Assembly (NCBI RefSeq): GCF_002551005.1
Contig: NZ_NVOY01000003.1
Location: forward strand, 1 to 35,599
Length of the DNA: 35,599 bases
Direction of reading: 5' to 3'
Source: Bacillus pseudomycoides
Lineage (GTDB): Bacteria; Bacillota; Bacilli; Bacillales; Bacillaceae_G
Part shown: one piece after another, positions 16,743 to 25,968 of the stretch
How the letters are laid out: each line of letters begins with the position of its first letter
How positions within the stretch are numbered: position 1 is the first letter of the stretch
Translations under genes and position numbers: made by a program
The notes under the pieces: model-generated
The model's input: the letters and a program-made list of their open reading frames with translations, nothing else
What the model was told of the DNA's origin: nothing
Databases searched by the model: none

Positions 16743-16771
16743 GACCGAACATCAATATATTGCGTTCGGTC
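16743..16771 (-). terminator. Intercistronic hairpin between scpA and scpB
   Basis: GACCGAAC (16743-16750) pairs perfectly with GTTCGGTC (16764-16771). On the minus strand it is followed by only TTTAT, so it is a weak terminator, an attenuator or an RNA-stability element that could lower ScpB relative to ScpA. Confidence 0.55.
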
Positions 16772-16782
16772 AAAGATTACAG

Positions 16783-17514
16783 CTATTGTTTCTTTAAAAA
16801 GATTTCATCAAAATTATGCTCTTGCTCAATAACAATTTTCTGATGTTTCATGAGTTCCAAAATTGCTAAAAATGTAACAACGACCATATCTCGATTATCA
16901 TCTATAAATAAATCATAGAAACTTTGGCGACCGCCTGCAAGGTCCAATTGCTTTAAAACAGCTTCCATTCTTTGTTCAATGGGGATTTCCTGCCTAGTAA
17001 CTATAGCCGTTACTGGGCGCTGTATTTTCTTTCGACGCATGAGCTTTTGAAACGCTGCTAACATATCATATAACGTAACGTCAATCGGCAACTTTTCATT
17101 CTCTTCTTTTTGAAACATCATATAATCAAGAGGTGGCCGTGTATATAACTGCGCTCGTTCTTGTTCTTTTTCTTTTAATTGAGTAGCAACTTGCTTGTAT
17201 TTCTTATACTCAATTAAGCGCTCCATTAATTCTTGTCGAGGATCTTCGATAAACTCTTCACTGCTATCCTCTACATCCTCTTCATACTTCGGAAGCAACA
17301 TTTTACTTTTAATTTGTAATAGCGTCGCAGCCATAACTAAATATTCACTTGCAACATCAAGCTGTAATTCCTTCATCGCATGGATATATGATAAATATTG
17401 TTCTGTAATTTCCGCTACAGGAATGTTATATATATCAATTTCATAACGATTAATTAAATGTAATAATAAATCTAAAGGGCCTTCAAATGCCTCAACTTTA
17501 AAATTATATTGCAC
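16783..17514 (-). CDS. scpA: Segregation and condensation protein A (kleisin)
   Basis: ScpA is the kleisin that bridges the two SMC heads and carries ScpB. The 243-residue protein has the N-terminal motif [12 protein letters not shown] (residues about 10-21), the conserved [23 protein letters not shown] segment at about 54-76, and a C-terminal winged helix with [13 protein letters not shown] charged variable linker lies between about 80 and 150. The start is GTG at 17514 with a modest GGTGGG ribosome site. It appears noticeably diverged from the B. cereus ScpA I remember in the linker and C-terminal tail. Confidence 0.95.
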   Translation of the reverse strand: MQYNFKVEAFEGPLDLLLHLINRYEIDIYNIPVAEITEQYLSYIHAMKELQLDVASEYLVMAATLLQIKSKMLLPKYEEDVEDSSEEFIEDPRQELMERLIEYKKYKQVATQLKEKEQERAQLYTRPPLDYMMFQKEENEKLPIDVTLYDMLAAFQKLMRRKKIQRPVTAIVTRQEIPIEQRMEAVLKQLDLAGGRQSFYDLFIDDNRDMVVVTFLAILELMKHQKIVIEQEHNFDEIFLKKQ

Positions 17515-17638
17515 AAATCATCCCACCACAATTTTTCTATAACATCCTAAGTATAGTGCATACTCATACACTATCCAACCTTTTTCAAAAAATTAATTAA
17601 AAATAGACGTATACCTAGGCCACAATGCCCATCCCCTT

Positions 17639-17647
17639 CATATGATG
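17639..17647 (+). promoter_or_regulatory. Possible mother-cell sigma -10 element
   Basis: CATATGATG lies 36 bp before the YjcZ-like start and partly fits the SigE (CATAnnAT) or SigK (CATAnnnTA) -10 consensus. No convincing -35 is visible, so this is a weak call. Confidence 0.3.
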
Positions 17648-17683
17648 ACAGTGTAATGAGTACATTGTAGGAGGTTACAAACT

Positions 17684-17779
17684 ATGGGTCATGTTACCGG
17701 AGGTTTCCACGGGGGATTTGCTCTACTAGTTGTGTTGTTTATTTTATTAATTATTGTCGGCGCAGCTTGTTTCTGCTAA
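17684..17779 (+). CDS. YjcZ-family tiny sporulation membrane peptide, 31 aa
   Basis: A 31-residue reading frame starts at ATG 17684 after a strong TAGGAGGTTAC ribosome site and ends at TAA 17777-17779. The peptide begins MGHVTGGFHGGFALLVVLFI and continues through one hydrophobic helix to end in AACFC. This Gly-rich head followed by a single membrane helix is typical of the YjcZ/SscA tiny membrane peptides that Bacillus makes during sporulation. It is followed at once by a strong terminator, so it is a single-gene unit. Function in the family is poorly known; one B. subtilis relative is needed for spore coat assembly. Confidence 0.87.
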   Translation: MGHVTGGFHGGFALLVVLFILLIIVGAACFC

Positions 17780-17786
17780 CTGACAT

Positions 17787-17816
17787 AAAGCGACTAGAGC
17801 ACTCTCTAGTCGCTTT
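17787..17816 (+). terminator. Terminator of the YjcZ-like gene
   Basis: A 13-bp perfect stem with core AGCGACTAGAG (17789-17799) and CTCTAGTCGCT (17804-17814) closes a CACT loop and is followed by an A/T-rich tail. Confidence 0.88.
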
Positions 17817-17866
17817 ATATTTATGCTACACTATATACAACGCTGCTTAGAATAGGAGTGAAAAGC

Positions 17867-18385
17867 ATGTATCACGGAGCATACATACAGTTTTTAATTC
17901 ATTTTCATAGTGATTATGATTACTTTGAATGTCACGAAGTTTTAGAAGAACATTGGAAAGAAAAACCACGCGGAGAGCGAGAACAGCATTGGGTTGGACT
18001 TATCCAAATTGCCGTCGCTTTATATCACCATAGACGCTGTAATTGGAAAGGCGCCCAGAAAATGATGAAAAGTGCGCTATTCATTTTACAAAATGAAAAA
18101 CAGCATATAGAGGCATTAGGTTTAAACTATTCAAAACTACTATTGCTTCTTGACGAGCGATTACACATCATACAAAATCATGAATCTTATACAACATTAT
18201 TTCTTCCGTTTGCTGATTCGAATTTAGAGAACATATGTATACAATTATGCAAAACGAAAGGATTTCCTTGGAAAGACACTTCTCTCACACCAAGCGAGGA
18301 CATTATTCATAAACACTCCCGTCGCAATCGTGAAGATGTGATCGCCGAACGAAATATGCAATTAAAAAAGAAAAAGCAGGGATAA
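17867..18385 (+). CDS. ypuF: DUF309 family protein YpuF
   Basis: The start is the ATG at 17867; the in-frame GTG nine bases earlier is part of the AGGAGTG ribosome site. The 172-residue cytoplasmic protein carries the DUF309 signature: ECHEVLEEHWKE near residue 23 and GLIQIAVALYHHRRCNWKGA near 45-64. The His and Glu pairs suggest a helical metal-binding fold, but no reaction is known. In B. subtilis ypuF lies beside scpA and scpB, as here. The C-terminus is rich in Arg and Lys. Confidence 0.88.
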   Translation: MYHGAYIQFLIHFHSDYDYFECHEVLEEHWKEKPRGEREQHWVGLIQIAVALYHHRRCNWKGAQKMMKSALFILQNEKQHIEALGLNYSKLLLLLDERLHIIQNHESYTTLFLPFADSNLENICIQLCKTKGFPWKDTSLTPSEDIIHKHSRRNREDVIAERNMQLKKKKQG

Positions 18386-18400
18386 TGTTATCTCTGCTTT
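18373..18400 (+). terminator. Bidirectional terminator between ypuF and ribT
   Basis: Positions 18373-18385 pair with 18388-18400 over 13 bp (one G-U), with A-runs before and T-runs after. The ypuF stop codon lies inside the stem. It can also end ribT on the minus strand. Confidence 0.88.
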
Positions 18401-18403
18401 TTA

Positions 18404-18784
<381 letters not shown>

Positions 18785-18989
18785 TTATCAAAAGTTACAA
18801 ATCATATCCCCTTAATCAGCATGTTCATATCATGTCTATTTTACAACATTTCTAACCTACTGAGAAGGCTTGCCTAAAACAACTTTATTATCATACAAAG
18901 ACGGGCAGAGGAAGTCAAATGTTGATATTCTGTTTATATTATGCTAATAGCATTGTATGTTTCGTACTCATATAAATAAAAAAAACTCT

Positions 18990-19106
18990 TTCTTTTTAAG
19001 GGGACGAGAGCGTCTGGCCATGCATAGAAACGGTCCGGGCTTTTTCCCAGCCACGGGCAATATTTAAAACAAAGGGAGGAATCAAGTAGCGATCACTTCT
19101 GTATAG
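18990..19106 (+). repeat. Dispersed intergenic repeat, copy A
   Basis: This ~115-bp stretch is clearly related to 28398-28510 in the same orientation. The core at 19005-19035 matches 28413-28443 at 28 of 31 bases (starts CGAGAGC, ends CGGTC). A second block (AAAACAAAG-GAG-AA-CAAGT) and a third (CTTCTGTATAG) follow at similar spacing. It contains a CTGGCC...GGTC stem. It may belong to the bcr class of small B. cereus-group repeats; that name is a guess. Confidence 0.7.
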
Positions 19107-19171
19107 TAACAACTTATATGTTAAAAAATTCAAATGATACAAAAGATACACAAATCCTTTATTAAATAAAA

Positions 19172-19199
19172 AAAGAGAGAGCACTTTGCCCCCCTCTTT
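19172..19199 (-). terminator. Terminator of ppiB
   Basis: On the minus strand AAAGAGGGGG pairs with the CTCTCTCTTT arm over 10 bp with G-U pairs, followed by a run of T. It starts 6 nt after the ppiB stop. Confidence 0.82.
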
Positions 19200-19204
19200 A
19201 CATT

Positions 19205-19642
19205 TTACTCTTCCCAAACTTTAACTTCTTTCATCACATCGCCTTGACGCATATTTAATACTGTTTCGATGCCGCTTGTTGCTTTTCCGAATACAGTATG
19301 AACACCATCTAAATGCGGTTGTGGTTCATGTACAACAAAGAACTGGCTTCCTCCAGTATTTCTTCCAGCGTGCGCCATAGAAAGTGCACCTACTGTATGC
19401 TTGTGAGGGTTACCATCTGTTTCACATGGGATTGAATAGCCTGGTCCACCAGTTCCATTTCCAATAGGGCAGCCCCCTTGAGATACGAAACCAGGAATAA
19501 CGCGGTGGAATGTTAATCCATCATAAAATCCTTCGTTAGCTAATTTTCTAAAGTTTTCTACTGTTTTTGGTGCTTCTTCTGCGAAAAATTCTAATTCGAT
19601 TTTTTCACCGTTTTCCATTAATATGTATCCTAAAGTTTTCAT
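19205..19642 (-). CDS. ppiB: Peptidyl-prolyl cis-trans isomerase B (cyclophilin)
   Basis: The 145-residue cyclophilin speeds isomerisation of Xaa-Pro bonds in protein folding. It has the full motif set: [15 protein letters not shown] (catalytic Arg), GGSQFFV and [11 protein letters not shown]. There is no signal peptide, so it is cytoplasmic. An AAAGGAGC ribosome site precedes the ATG. It is divergent from ypuA, the same neighbour as in B. subtilis. Confidence 0.96.
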   Translation of the reverse strand: MKTLGYILMENGEKIELEFFAEEAPKTVENFRKLANEGFYDGLTFHRVIPGFVSQGGCPIGNGTGGPGYSIPCETDGNPHKHTVGALSMAHAGRNTGGSQFFVVHEPQPHLDGVHTVFGKATSGIETVLNMRQGDVMKEVKVWEE

Positions 19643-19775
19643 ATATAATAAGCTCCTTTCAACAATCTCAGCCTTATATTACCACAATCACTGTAATAAA
19701 CAAAAATATTATTGTGAAAACCTTTATAAAATCCGACAATCCTACTGTTTCTTTTACAAATCATTCTTAAGACGG

Positions 19776-19803
19776 ATGACAAATACAAAAAATATACTAT
19801 AAT
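19776..19803 (+). promoter_or_regulatory. SigA promoter of ypuA
   Basis: ATGACA (19776-19781) and TATAAT (19798-19803) are separated by 16 bp. Transcription would start about 40 nt before the GTG start. Confidence 0.7.
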
Positions 19804-19850
19804 TACTTTGTTGCCCGAAAATTTCAGAAAGAGAAAGGGAGCGATTTTTC

Positions 19851-20717
19851 GTGAAAACGAAATTGTTAGCACTGCTATTAGCTGTAATGGTCTTTTTGAT
19901 TCCAACAGCTTCATATGCAGACATTATTGAGGGAGAGTCTATTGTTACATTAGGAGAAAATTTATCAGAACAACAAAAACAACAGCTTCTCCAAGAAATG
20001 AAAGCGCCAAAAGATGCGCAAATTATTACGGTATCAAATGCGGAAGAACATAAATATTTAGATGGGGTTGTACCAAACGCTCAGATCGGCACGAAAGCAA
20101 TTTCTTCTTCTATGATTACGTATACAAAAAAAGGATCTGGTCTTGTTGTACAAGCGCATAATATCAATTGGGTAACAGATGCAATGTATACAAACGCATT
20201 AATTACAGCAGGTGTAAAGGATGCGAATATTTACATTACAGCACCATTTAAAGTATCAGGAACTGCCGCTTTAACAGGCTTAATGAAAGCTTACGAGACA
20301 GCAGCGAAAAAAGAAATTCCAGAAGAAGTTAAAAAAGTAGCTAATGAAGAAATGGTTCAAACAGCAAAACTTGGTGACCAAATCGGAAATGACAAAGCTG
20401 TACAACTTGTTGCAAAAGTTAAAGAAGAGATTGCAAAAGAACAACCAAAAACAACAGAAGATTTGCGCTCACTCATTAAAAAGATTGCAGATCAGCTTGG
20501 AATTACATTAACTGATGAACAACTTGATAATTTAGTAGCACTCTTTGACAAAATGAAAAATTTAAATATTGATTGGAATCAAGTTAGTAACCAATTAAAT
20601 AAAGCAAAAGAACACGTTTCAGCGTTTCTAGGTTCTGAAGAAGGTCAAGGCTTTTTAGATAAGGTAAAAGGCGTATTCTCTAGTTTTATTGATTTTATTA
20701 AATCACTATTTAAGTAA
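19851..20717 (+). CDS. ypuA: YpuA, DUF1002 exported protein
   Basis: The start is GTG at 19851, after an AAAGGGAGCG ribosome site. The 288-residue protein has a clear signal peptide (residues 1-23, cleaving after SYA), so it is exported. The mature part is the DUF1002 domain, with GLVVQAHNINWVTDAMYTNAL near residue 105 and a helical, Lys/Glu-rich C-terminal half ending in hydrophobic SSFIDFIKSLFK. Function is unknown; cell-envelope or spore roles have been suggested for YpuA but cannot be read here. It stands next to ppiB as in B. subtilis. Confidence 0.92.
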   Translation: MKTKLLALLLAVMVFLIPTASYADIIEGESIVTLGENLSEQQKQQLLQEMKAPKDAQIITVSNAEEHKYLDGVVPNAQIGTKAISSSMITYTKKGSGLVVQAHNINWVTDAMYTNALITAGVKDANIYITAPFKVSGTAALTGLMKAYETAAKKEIPEEVKKVANEEMVQTAKLGDQIGNDKAVQLVAKVKEEIAKEQPKTTEDLRSLIKKIADQLGITLTDEQLDNLVALFDKMKNLNIDWNQVSNQLNKAKEHVSAFLGSEEGQGFLDKVKGVFSSFIDFIKSLFK

Positions 20718-20719
20718 TA

Positions 20720-20746
20720 AAAAGCTCGTTTGTAACGAGCTTTTTT
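20720..20746 (+). terminator. Terminator of ypuA, possibly bidirectional
   Basis: AAAAGCTCGTT (20720-20730) pairs perfectly with AACGAGCTTTT (20734-20744) and is followed by TT. The convergent HAD gene stops at 20748, so it can serve both. Confidence 0.9.
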
Positions 20747-20747
20747 C

Positions 20748-21533
20748 TTATACTAACAATGGTAGTTTCATAATTGCTTCTTCTACTGAACGAACAACAT
20801 GACTCGCTTTTTCTTTCACATATGGATGAGCCTGATGCAGTGTAAAGGAATGCGGCGTCACAGAAAACATGGATATATCATTAAAAGAATCCCCAATACA
20901 CGCTACTTCATGCGCTTCAACTTGTAAATGTTCCATTAAAAGCTGCAGTGCACTTCCCTTACTAATCCCAATTGGCATAATATCCACGTATTTTTTTCCT
21001 GAAATTACGACTTCTGCCTCGCCTTGAAACTGGTTTCGCAACTCTTGATCTAATATTGTAATCTTTTCTTCTTCCCCATAAACAAATAATTTTGCCGGAT
21101 GAATAGTTTGTCCGAACTCTTCCTCTAATGTCTCTATTTCTGTGATTTTCCCTTGAATATATTCTTCAAACATACGATGATGTTCATTTTTCTTTTTTGT
21201 ATATCGATGCTCTTTTGCACATACAATATCCGCCAACTTTTTTTTATGTATATATCTATATATTTCCCGGGCAACCTCACCGTCAAAAGTCGATTCGTTT
21301 AACAGTTCTCCTTCTTTCGTAAATAAAACGGCACCATTTAATCCTGTTGTATAATAAGGGAAAGCGAACTGTTCCACAACAGCGTGAATGCGGTGGGTAA
21401 AACGACCAGAAGCAAAACAAATATTTGTACCTTTCTCCGCTAGCCAGCATAATGCTTTTTCATCGTCACGATGAATCCGATTCACATTATAAACGAGTGT
21501 GTCATCTAAATCGCTAACAAATAACTTAATCAT
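20748..21533 (-). CDS. Cof-type HAD-superfamily phosphatase (second copy)
   Basis: The start is the ATG at 21533, 6 nt after AAGGGGAGA; the frame stays open 8 codons further up without a better site. The 261-residue protein is a Cof-type HAD phosphatase with SDLDDT (nucleophile Asp8, acid/base Asp10), FASGRF, GISKGSA and CIGDSFNDISMF. It is a paralogue of the protein at 11325-12140: both have the same MIK start, the same DIMP...ISKGSA segment and the same TPxSF region. The middle cap domains differ, so substrates probably differ too. It lies downstream of spoVAF on the same strand, separated by a terminator. Confidence 0.9.
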   Translation of the reverse strand: MIKLFVSDLDDTLVYNVNRIHRDDEKALCWLAEKGTNICFASGRFTHRIHAVVEQFAFPYYTTGLNGAVLFTKEGELLNESTFDGEVAREIYRYIHKKKLADIVCAKEHRYTKKKNEHHRMFEEYIQGKITEIETLEEEFGQTIHPAKLFVYGEEEKITILDQELRNQFQGEAEVVISGKKYVDIMPIGISKGSALQLLMEHLQVEAHEVACIGDSFNDISMFSVTPHSFTLHQAHPYVKEKASHVVRSVEEAIMKLPLLV

Positions 21534-21624
21534 GTAATCTCCCCTTCCATACATCATATTTACTTTTAGTGTACAGAAGAAATGTTATGTTTTTGTTAAA
21601 ACCAAATAAATTTATAACAAAAAA

Positions 21625-21647
21625 GAGCAGAATTTATTCTTCTGCTC
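21625..21647 (-). terminator. Terminator of the spoVA operon
   Basis: GAGCAGAA (21625-21632) pairs perfectly with TTCTGCTC (21640-21647). The minus strand continues with TTTTTT. The stem overlaps two bases of the spoVAF stop codon. Confidence 0.92.
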
Positions 21648-23118
21648 ATTCTTGCCTCTTTATATTTTGAGGGTGGACGATGCTTGGACGTACCTTTAAA
21701 CTAGAAATAGATGGGCGAATTAAAATTTTCACCAATGCTTCCCAATCAAATGGAAGAAACGGCCAAAGGTATGGCGTTTGTAAACTTCTAATAGATGCTA
21801 AAAATAAAATTAGCAATGTCATTCCGACAACAAATCCTATTTCCTGAAAAAAGGCAGTACATATAATAAGAAATAATTTGCCGATTTTATTTCCTAGCCC
21901 CAATTCATAACTTGGCGTTGCATATGATCCAATCATAGAAATGGCAGTATATAAAATAACTTCCGGTACAAATAGACCGACATTGATTGCGATTTGACCA
22001 ATTAATATAGCCGAAATTAACCCGGCTGCTGATGACAGCGGCGTTGGTGTATGGATTGATGCCATCCTCAGAAATTCCAGCCCTACTTCTGCTAAAATAA
22101 TCTGCAAAGCAATTGGTATATTAGTCACTTTATTCGGTCCAATAAACGCTAACTTTTCTGGTAATAAAGCAGGATCCATTACAAATGCAAGCCAAAGCGG
22201 TAATAAGAACAGAGAAAATACAACGCCTAGAAAACGAACCCAGCGTAAAAATGTTCCAACGGCAGGATTTTGCCGAAACTCCTCTGCATGCTGTACATGA
22301 TGAAAATATGTTGTCGGTGTAATAATTGCACTAGGAGAAGTATCTGTCAAAAGCAAAACGTGTCCTTCTAACAAATGATTCGCAGCGACGTCTGGTCTTT
22401 CTGTATAACGAATAAGCGGAAAAGGGTTGTATCCTTGTTTCACAAGAAACTCCTCAATTGTTTTATCAGCCATTGTTACACCGTCGATTTGAATATTTTC
22501 TATCTCTTGCTTTATTATTTTCACCAAATCAGGATTCGCAATATCTTGTATATATGCGATACAAAGATCTGTGTGTGACCGTTCTCCCACCCGGATAATT
22601 TCGTGTCGCAAACGAGGATCACGAATACGTCTCCGAATAAGAGCTGTGTTTACAATAATATTTTCAACAAATCCATCGCGCGCACCTCTAACAACTTTCT
22701 CTGTATCCGGCTCTGTCGGAGTTCGTCCTGGATAGCTGCGAACATCGATTACAAATGCTTCTGTCTCTCCCTCAACAAAAATAACGATTAAACCTGATAA
22801 AACTTGCAATATAACATCATCCATCGTCTTTACTTTACTTACTTGCTGATGAATCAGACGATTTTCTAACAACTTTACCGTACCTTCTCCATATCTTTGT
22901 ATTTCATTCGTATCAATAGCCTCTTCGAGAATGTGTATGATATAGTTCGTATCACATAAACCATTCACAAACAAAACACCAATTTCTTTATCTAAAATAT
23001 GAAATTTACGAATTCCCACATCAAAGGTAACGCCAAGTCCAACTGTTTGCTTCAAATAATTTTCATTGTCACTTAAAAATGAAGAAATTGGTATACTAGT
23101 CTTTTTTGTGTTGGTCAT
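21646..23118 (-). CDS. spoVAF: SpoVAF, GerA-family spore germination protein
   Basis: The start is the ATG at 23118 behind AAAGGAGTG; the upstream in-frame GTG is inside that site. The 490-residue protein belongs to the GerA A-subunit family. The N-terminal half (about 1-280) is the soluble domain, with [21 protein letters not shown]. The C-terminal half has about five membrane helices, with [17 protein letters not shown] and [21 protein letters not shown]-type motifs. It sits in the inner spore membrane and is thought to help dipicolinic acid release. It overlaps spoVAEA by 23 bp and ends the operon. Confidence 0.95.
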   Translation of the reverse strand: MTNTKKTSIPISSFLSDNENYLKQTVGLGVTFDVGIRKFHILDKEIGVLFVNGLCDTNYIIHILEEAIDTNEIQRYGEGTVKLLENRLIHQQVSKVKTMDDVILQVLSGLIVIFVEGETEAFVIDVRSYPGRTPTEPDTEKVVRGARDGFVENIIVNTALIRRRIRDPRLRHEIIRVGERSHTDLCIAYIQDIANPDLVKIIKQEIENIQIDGVTMADKTIEEFLVKQGYNPFPLIRYTERPDVAANHLLEGHVLLLTDTSPSAIITPTTYFHHVQHAEEFRQNPAVGTFLRWVRFLGVVFSLFLLPLWLAFVMDPALLPEKLAFIGPNKVTNIPIALQIILAEVGLEFLRMASIHTPTPLSSAAGLISAILIGQIAINVGLFVPEVILYTAISMIGSYATPSYELGLGNKIGKLFLIICTAFFQEIGFVVGMTLLILFLASIRSLQTPYLWPFLPFDWEALVKILIRPSISSLKVRPSIVHPQNIKRQE

Positions 23119-23674
23119 AAAACCCACTCCTTTCTAAAATTAATTGAATTGCTTTTTTTGTAATTGGCGACCCACGTTTCGAGTCATCATTGCCGTACAT
23201 TTTCCCAATATCACCGATTCCAACAATAATCGGAACATGTAATTCATCTAAACAGTAAACGGTATCACCGTTTATTCTTCCTATTTCAATATCCGCCAAT
23301 CCAAATTTATCAACGCCATATTCAGTTAATCGCCCTTCTCGATCGACACTTACATCAACACGTGTCCATTCCCAATGATGCGTATTAGAAGCAACCGCTA
23401 ACACACCAAGCACATCGATTTGTTTATTCGTTGCCACATATTTTAATGCTTTTTCTCCTGATCCTTCCCCAATATATCCACTATCATCAAACATAACAAA
23501 AACCGGGTCATGTGGTGTTTGCATGATAAGCTCAACAATCTTTCTCCCCGTTAATTTCGTTGGATTACTTTGTGATGCCGAAATGCATCGTCCACCAAAT
23601 TCTTTTGCCAGTAACTCGATTGTTCGCTGTGCATATTCATCTCCGTCTGTCACCAAAATAACCCTTCTTCTCAT
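23096..23674 (-). CDS. spoVAEA: SpoVAEA, stage V sporulation protein AE
   Basis: The 192-residue soluble protein has an N-terminal strand [22 protein letters not shown], then [17 protein letters not shown] and [20 protein letters not shown], the conserved features of SpoVAEA. It has no membrane segment. In B. subtilis it belongs to the outward-facing part of the SpoVA dipicolinic acid channel. It starts 5 nt after spoVAEB, behind AAAGGATAAATAAG. Confidence 0.94.
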   Translation of the reverse strand: MRRRVILVTDGDEYAQRTIELLAKEFGGRCISASQSNPTKLTGRKIVELIMQTPHDPVFVMFDDSGYIGEGSGEKALKYVATNKQIDVLGVLAVASNTHHWEWTRVDVSVDREGRLTEYGVDKFGLADIEIGRINGDTVYCLDELHVPIIVGIGDIGKMYGNDDSKRGSPITKKAIQLILERSGFYDQHKKD

Positions 23675-23679
23675 CTTAT

Positions 23680-24030
23680 TTATCCTTTCGGTTTAAAAAT
23701 AAGTGCTGCTAAAAATGCAAACAAAATCGCTGCTGAAATTCCAACAGATGTTAATTTAAACATTCCCATTCCAATCCCAAGATAACCATGCTTTTCTGCT
23801 GCTTCCATCGCACCATGCAATAAAGAATGACCAAAACTTGAAATCGGAACAGTCGCTCCTGCTCCTGCAAACTGAATCAGTTTGTCATAAATGCCAAAAC
23901 CATCTAAAATAGCACCAACTACTACGAAGATCGCCATAACATGTGCAGGTGTTAATTTCGCAAAATCTAACAGGAGTTGTCCGACAACACAAATCGCTCC
24001 CCCAACTAAAAATGCATATATAAATTCCAC
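23680..24030 (-). CDS. spoVAEB: SpoVAEB, SpoVAC/AEB-family membrane protein
   Basis: The 116-residue protein has three to four hydrophobic segments and the family motifs [16 protein letters not shown] and [17 protein letters not shown]. It resembles SpoVAC (25085-25540), which shares the VGG.IC.GE/GQ start and the G-FAGAG...PV-G-A region, so the two are ancient paralogues. SpoVA membrane subunits form the dipicolinic acid channel of the inner spore membrane. The start is GTG at 24030 behind AAAGGGGTG, which lies in the end of spoVAD. Confidence 0.94.
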   Translation of the reverse strand: MEFIYAFLVGGAICVVGQLLLDFAKLTPAHVMAIFVVVGAILDGFGIYDKLIQFAGAGATVPISSFGHSLLHGAMEAAEKHGYLGIGMGMFKLTSVGISAAILFAFLAALIFKPKG

Positions 24031-24033
24031 ATA

Positions 24034-25047
24034 TTACACCCCTTTTATTCTTTCAAATACGATACCGTGTGCGATCGTTGGAATCGATTCTTTTTGTTGA
24101 ATCATAATCGGATTTAACAAAGCACCTGTTGCCACGACAAAAATCCGCCCCAAATTCCCCTTGTTCATTTCTTTCATTAAATGTCCATATGTTACAACTG
24201 CGGAACAAGCACAGCCACTTCCTCCCGCAAATACTTGCTGGTCATCCCTATAAATCATTAAACCGCAATCATTATAAACATTCCCTAAATCATAGCCTTC
24301 CTCTAACAAAAGCTGCCGCGCAATTGGTGTTCCAACTCCCGATAAATCACCTGTCACAATCAAATCGTAATCTACAGCACTTCTGTTTAAATCTTCAAAA
24401 TGCTGCCTAATTGTATGAGCTGCAGCAGGGGCCATTGCAGATCCCATATCAAACGGATCTGTTATACCTAAATCTTGAACTTTTCCAATAGTTGCTGATG
24501 TGACTTTAATTGCACTTCTTTCCCGACTAATTAAAGCTGTACCAGCTCCTGTAACAGTAAATGTCGCTGTAGTTGGCTTTTGCCCTCCATACTCTGTTGG
24601 ATAACGAAATTGCCGTTCAGCTGTGGCATTATGACTACTGACTGTTGCTAACACACGATTTGCAAATCCACCATCAATAAATGCTGCGCCAACAGCTAGC
24701 GTCTCCATCGAAGTCGAACACGCTCCAAACATGCCTAAAAATGGAATCGAAAGCTCTCTAGCAACATAATTTGCCGTAACTGTTTGATTTAATAAATCTC
24801 CAGCTAAAAAAAAATCAATATCAGATGCTTGCATCTTTTCTTTTCGCAATGCTTGTTGAATCGACTCTCTCATTAACCTTCTTTCCGCTAACTCCCAGCT
24901 CTCTTCTCCGCAATGCAAGTCATCATATGTAATATCAAAACTATTTCCAAGCGGCCCCTTTGCCTCATCCGGTCCAACAGCCGTACCTGTCGCATTCACA
25001 TATACATCGTTTTGAAATAGCCACGTTTGTTTCCCAGTTAATCTCAT
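24034..25047 (-). CDS. spoVAD: SpoVAD, dipicolinic acid-binding thiolase-fold protein
   Basis: The 337-residue protein has the thiolase / beta-ketoacyl synthase fold. Cys110 in FGACSTSMETLAVGA sits where the catalytic Cys of the family lies, and GGSGCACSAVVTYGHL near residue 278 is a second conserved motif. In Bacillus it binds dipicolinic acid rather than acting in lipid synthesis. It lies on the outer face of the inner spore membrane with the SpoVA channel. An AAAGGAGAAGG ribosome site precedes the ATG. Confidence 0.96.
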   Translation of the reverse strand: MRLTGKQTWLFQNDVYVNATGTAVGPDEAKGPLGNSFDITYDDLHCGEESWELAERRLMRESIQQALRKEKMQASDIDFFLAGDLLNQTVTANYVARELSIPFLGMFGACSTSMETLAVGAAFIDGGFANRVLATVSSHNATAERQFRYPTEYGGQKPTTATFTVTGAGTALISRERSAIKVTSATIGKVQDLGITDPFDMGSAMAPAAAHTIRQHFEDLNRSAVDYDLIVTGDLSGVGTPIARQLLLEEGYDLGNVYNDCGLMIYRDDQQVFAGGSGCACSAVVTYGHLMKEMNKGNLGRIFVVATGALLNPIMIQQKESIPTIAHGIVFERIKGV

Positions 25048-25084
25048 CTACCTTCTCCTTTACTTACATAAGATGAAACTTCCA

Positions 25085-25540
25085 TCATTGGAGGAGCTTC
25101 CATGTATACCGAATGAGACCTACAACATACGCCCCAACAACTCCAAATACAATTACACTTCCAGCAATTTTGAACATATTTGTGGCAATTCCAAGAACAA
25201 TTCCTTCGCTGCGATGCTCCATTGCTGCACTCACCATTGCATTTGCAAATCCAGTAACCGGGATTGCTGACCCAGCTCCTGCAAATTGGCCAAGTTTATC
25301 ATATACACCAAGTCCTGTTAAAATAGCCGACAGTAATATTAGCGTTGTGATTGCCGGATTTCCCGCATTTTTCTCCGTAAAATCAAAATAGTGTATATAC
25401 ATCTTCATCAAAGCTTCACCTAATGTACAAATAAGCCCTCCCACAACAAAAGCCTTCATACAATTCATCATATAATTAGGTTTTGGATGATACTCTTTCA
25501 CGTTATTCGTATAATCATCCTTTAATTTATGCAGCGCCAT
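25085..25540 (-). CDS. spoVAC: SpoVAC, dipicolinic acid channel membrane protein
   Basis: I choose the ATG at 25540, 7 nt after TAGGAGGT; an ATG two codons earlier is too close, and the frame continues further up without a site. The 151-residue result equals the length I recall for SpoVAC (150). It has about four membrane helices, with FVVGGLICTLGEALMKM and GQFAGAGSAIPVTGFANAMVSAA. In B. subtilis SpoVAC behaves as a mechanosensitive channel that lets dipicolinic acid out at germination. Confidence 0.95.
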   Translation of the reverse strand: MALHKLKDDYTNNVKEYHPKPNYMMNCMKAFVVGGLICTLGEALMKMYIHYFDFTEKNAGNPAITTLILLSAILTGLGVYDKLGQFAGAGSAIPVTGFANAMVSAAMEHRSEGIVLGIATNMFKIAGSVIVFGVVGAYVVGLIRYTWKLLQ

Positions 25541-25551
25541 TGACATACCTC

Positions 25552-25968
25552 CTATTTCACAAAATAAATCCAATGAAATAAAGATCCTACCACCTTACCA
25601 AGAACAAGTGCGATAAGAAGAATAACAATTTTCCCATCAACCCCAACACGTTTCGCTAATATTGGAAGTACATTCAGCACTTCTGTTAAAGCAGCAGCAA
25701 GCATTCCGATAAATGTGCCGCATAACAATCCAAGGAGTAAAAGCCAATACGGTGAAGCCAGCAATGTAACATCACGTAAACTGCACCACGTACCGCTTAG
25801 TGCACCGCTCACAACAGCCCATTCATAATATTGCACACGATGACCACTTTTCGTTAACTGAGCGAGCCTTGGAATCATACCTAATACAGTTAAAAATGCA
25901 ACGTATCCTCCTCCAACAGCAATGCCACCAGCAAATCCAATAAAGATTACCCCAATACATTCAATCAT
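25552..25968 (-). CDS. spoVAB: SpoVAB membrane protein
   Basis: The 138-residue protein has about four hydrophobic helices, starting MIECIGVIFIGFAGGIAVGGG. Gene order and size match SpoVAB. Its start overlaps the spoVAA stop by 8 bp and has no good ribosome site of its own, so it probably depends on coupling to spoVAA. It is part of the SpoVA complex of the forespore inner membrane. Confidence 0.94.
   Translation of the reverse strand: MIECIGVIFIGFAGGIAVGGGYVAFLTVLGMIPRLAQLTKSGHRVQYYEWAVVSGALSGTWCSLRDVTLLASPYWLLLLGLLCGTFIGMLAAALTEVLNVLPILAKRVGVDGKIVILLIALVLGKVVGSLFHWIYFVK

Noticed and set aside
18990-19106. Possible FMN riboswitch near ribT.
   Set aside because: The conserved FMN-box sequences are not visible, and the element recurs near spoIIA, where an FMN switch makes no sense.
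18996-19217. Minus-strand reading frame across repeat copy A, with a partner frame at 28296-28508 across copy B that shares a short SM-GQ-LS stretch.
   Set aside because: No ribosome sites, and the few base differences in the conserved core change amino acids, so the DNA or RNA is conserved rather than a peptide.
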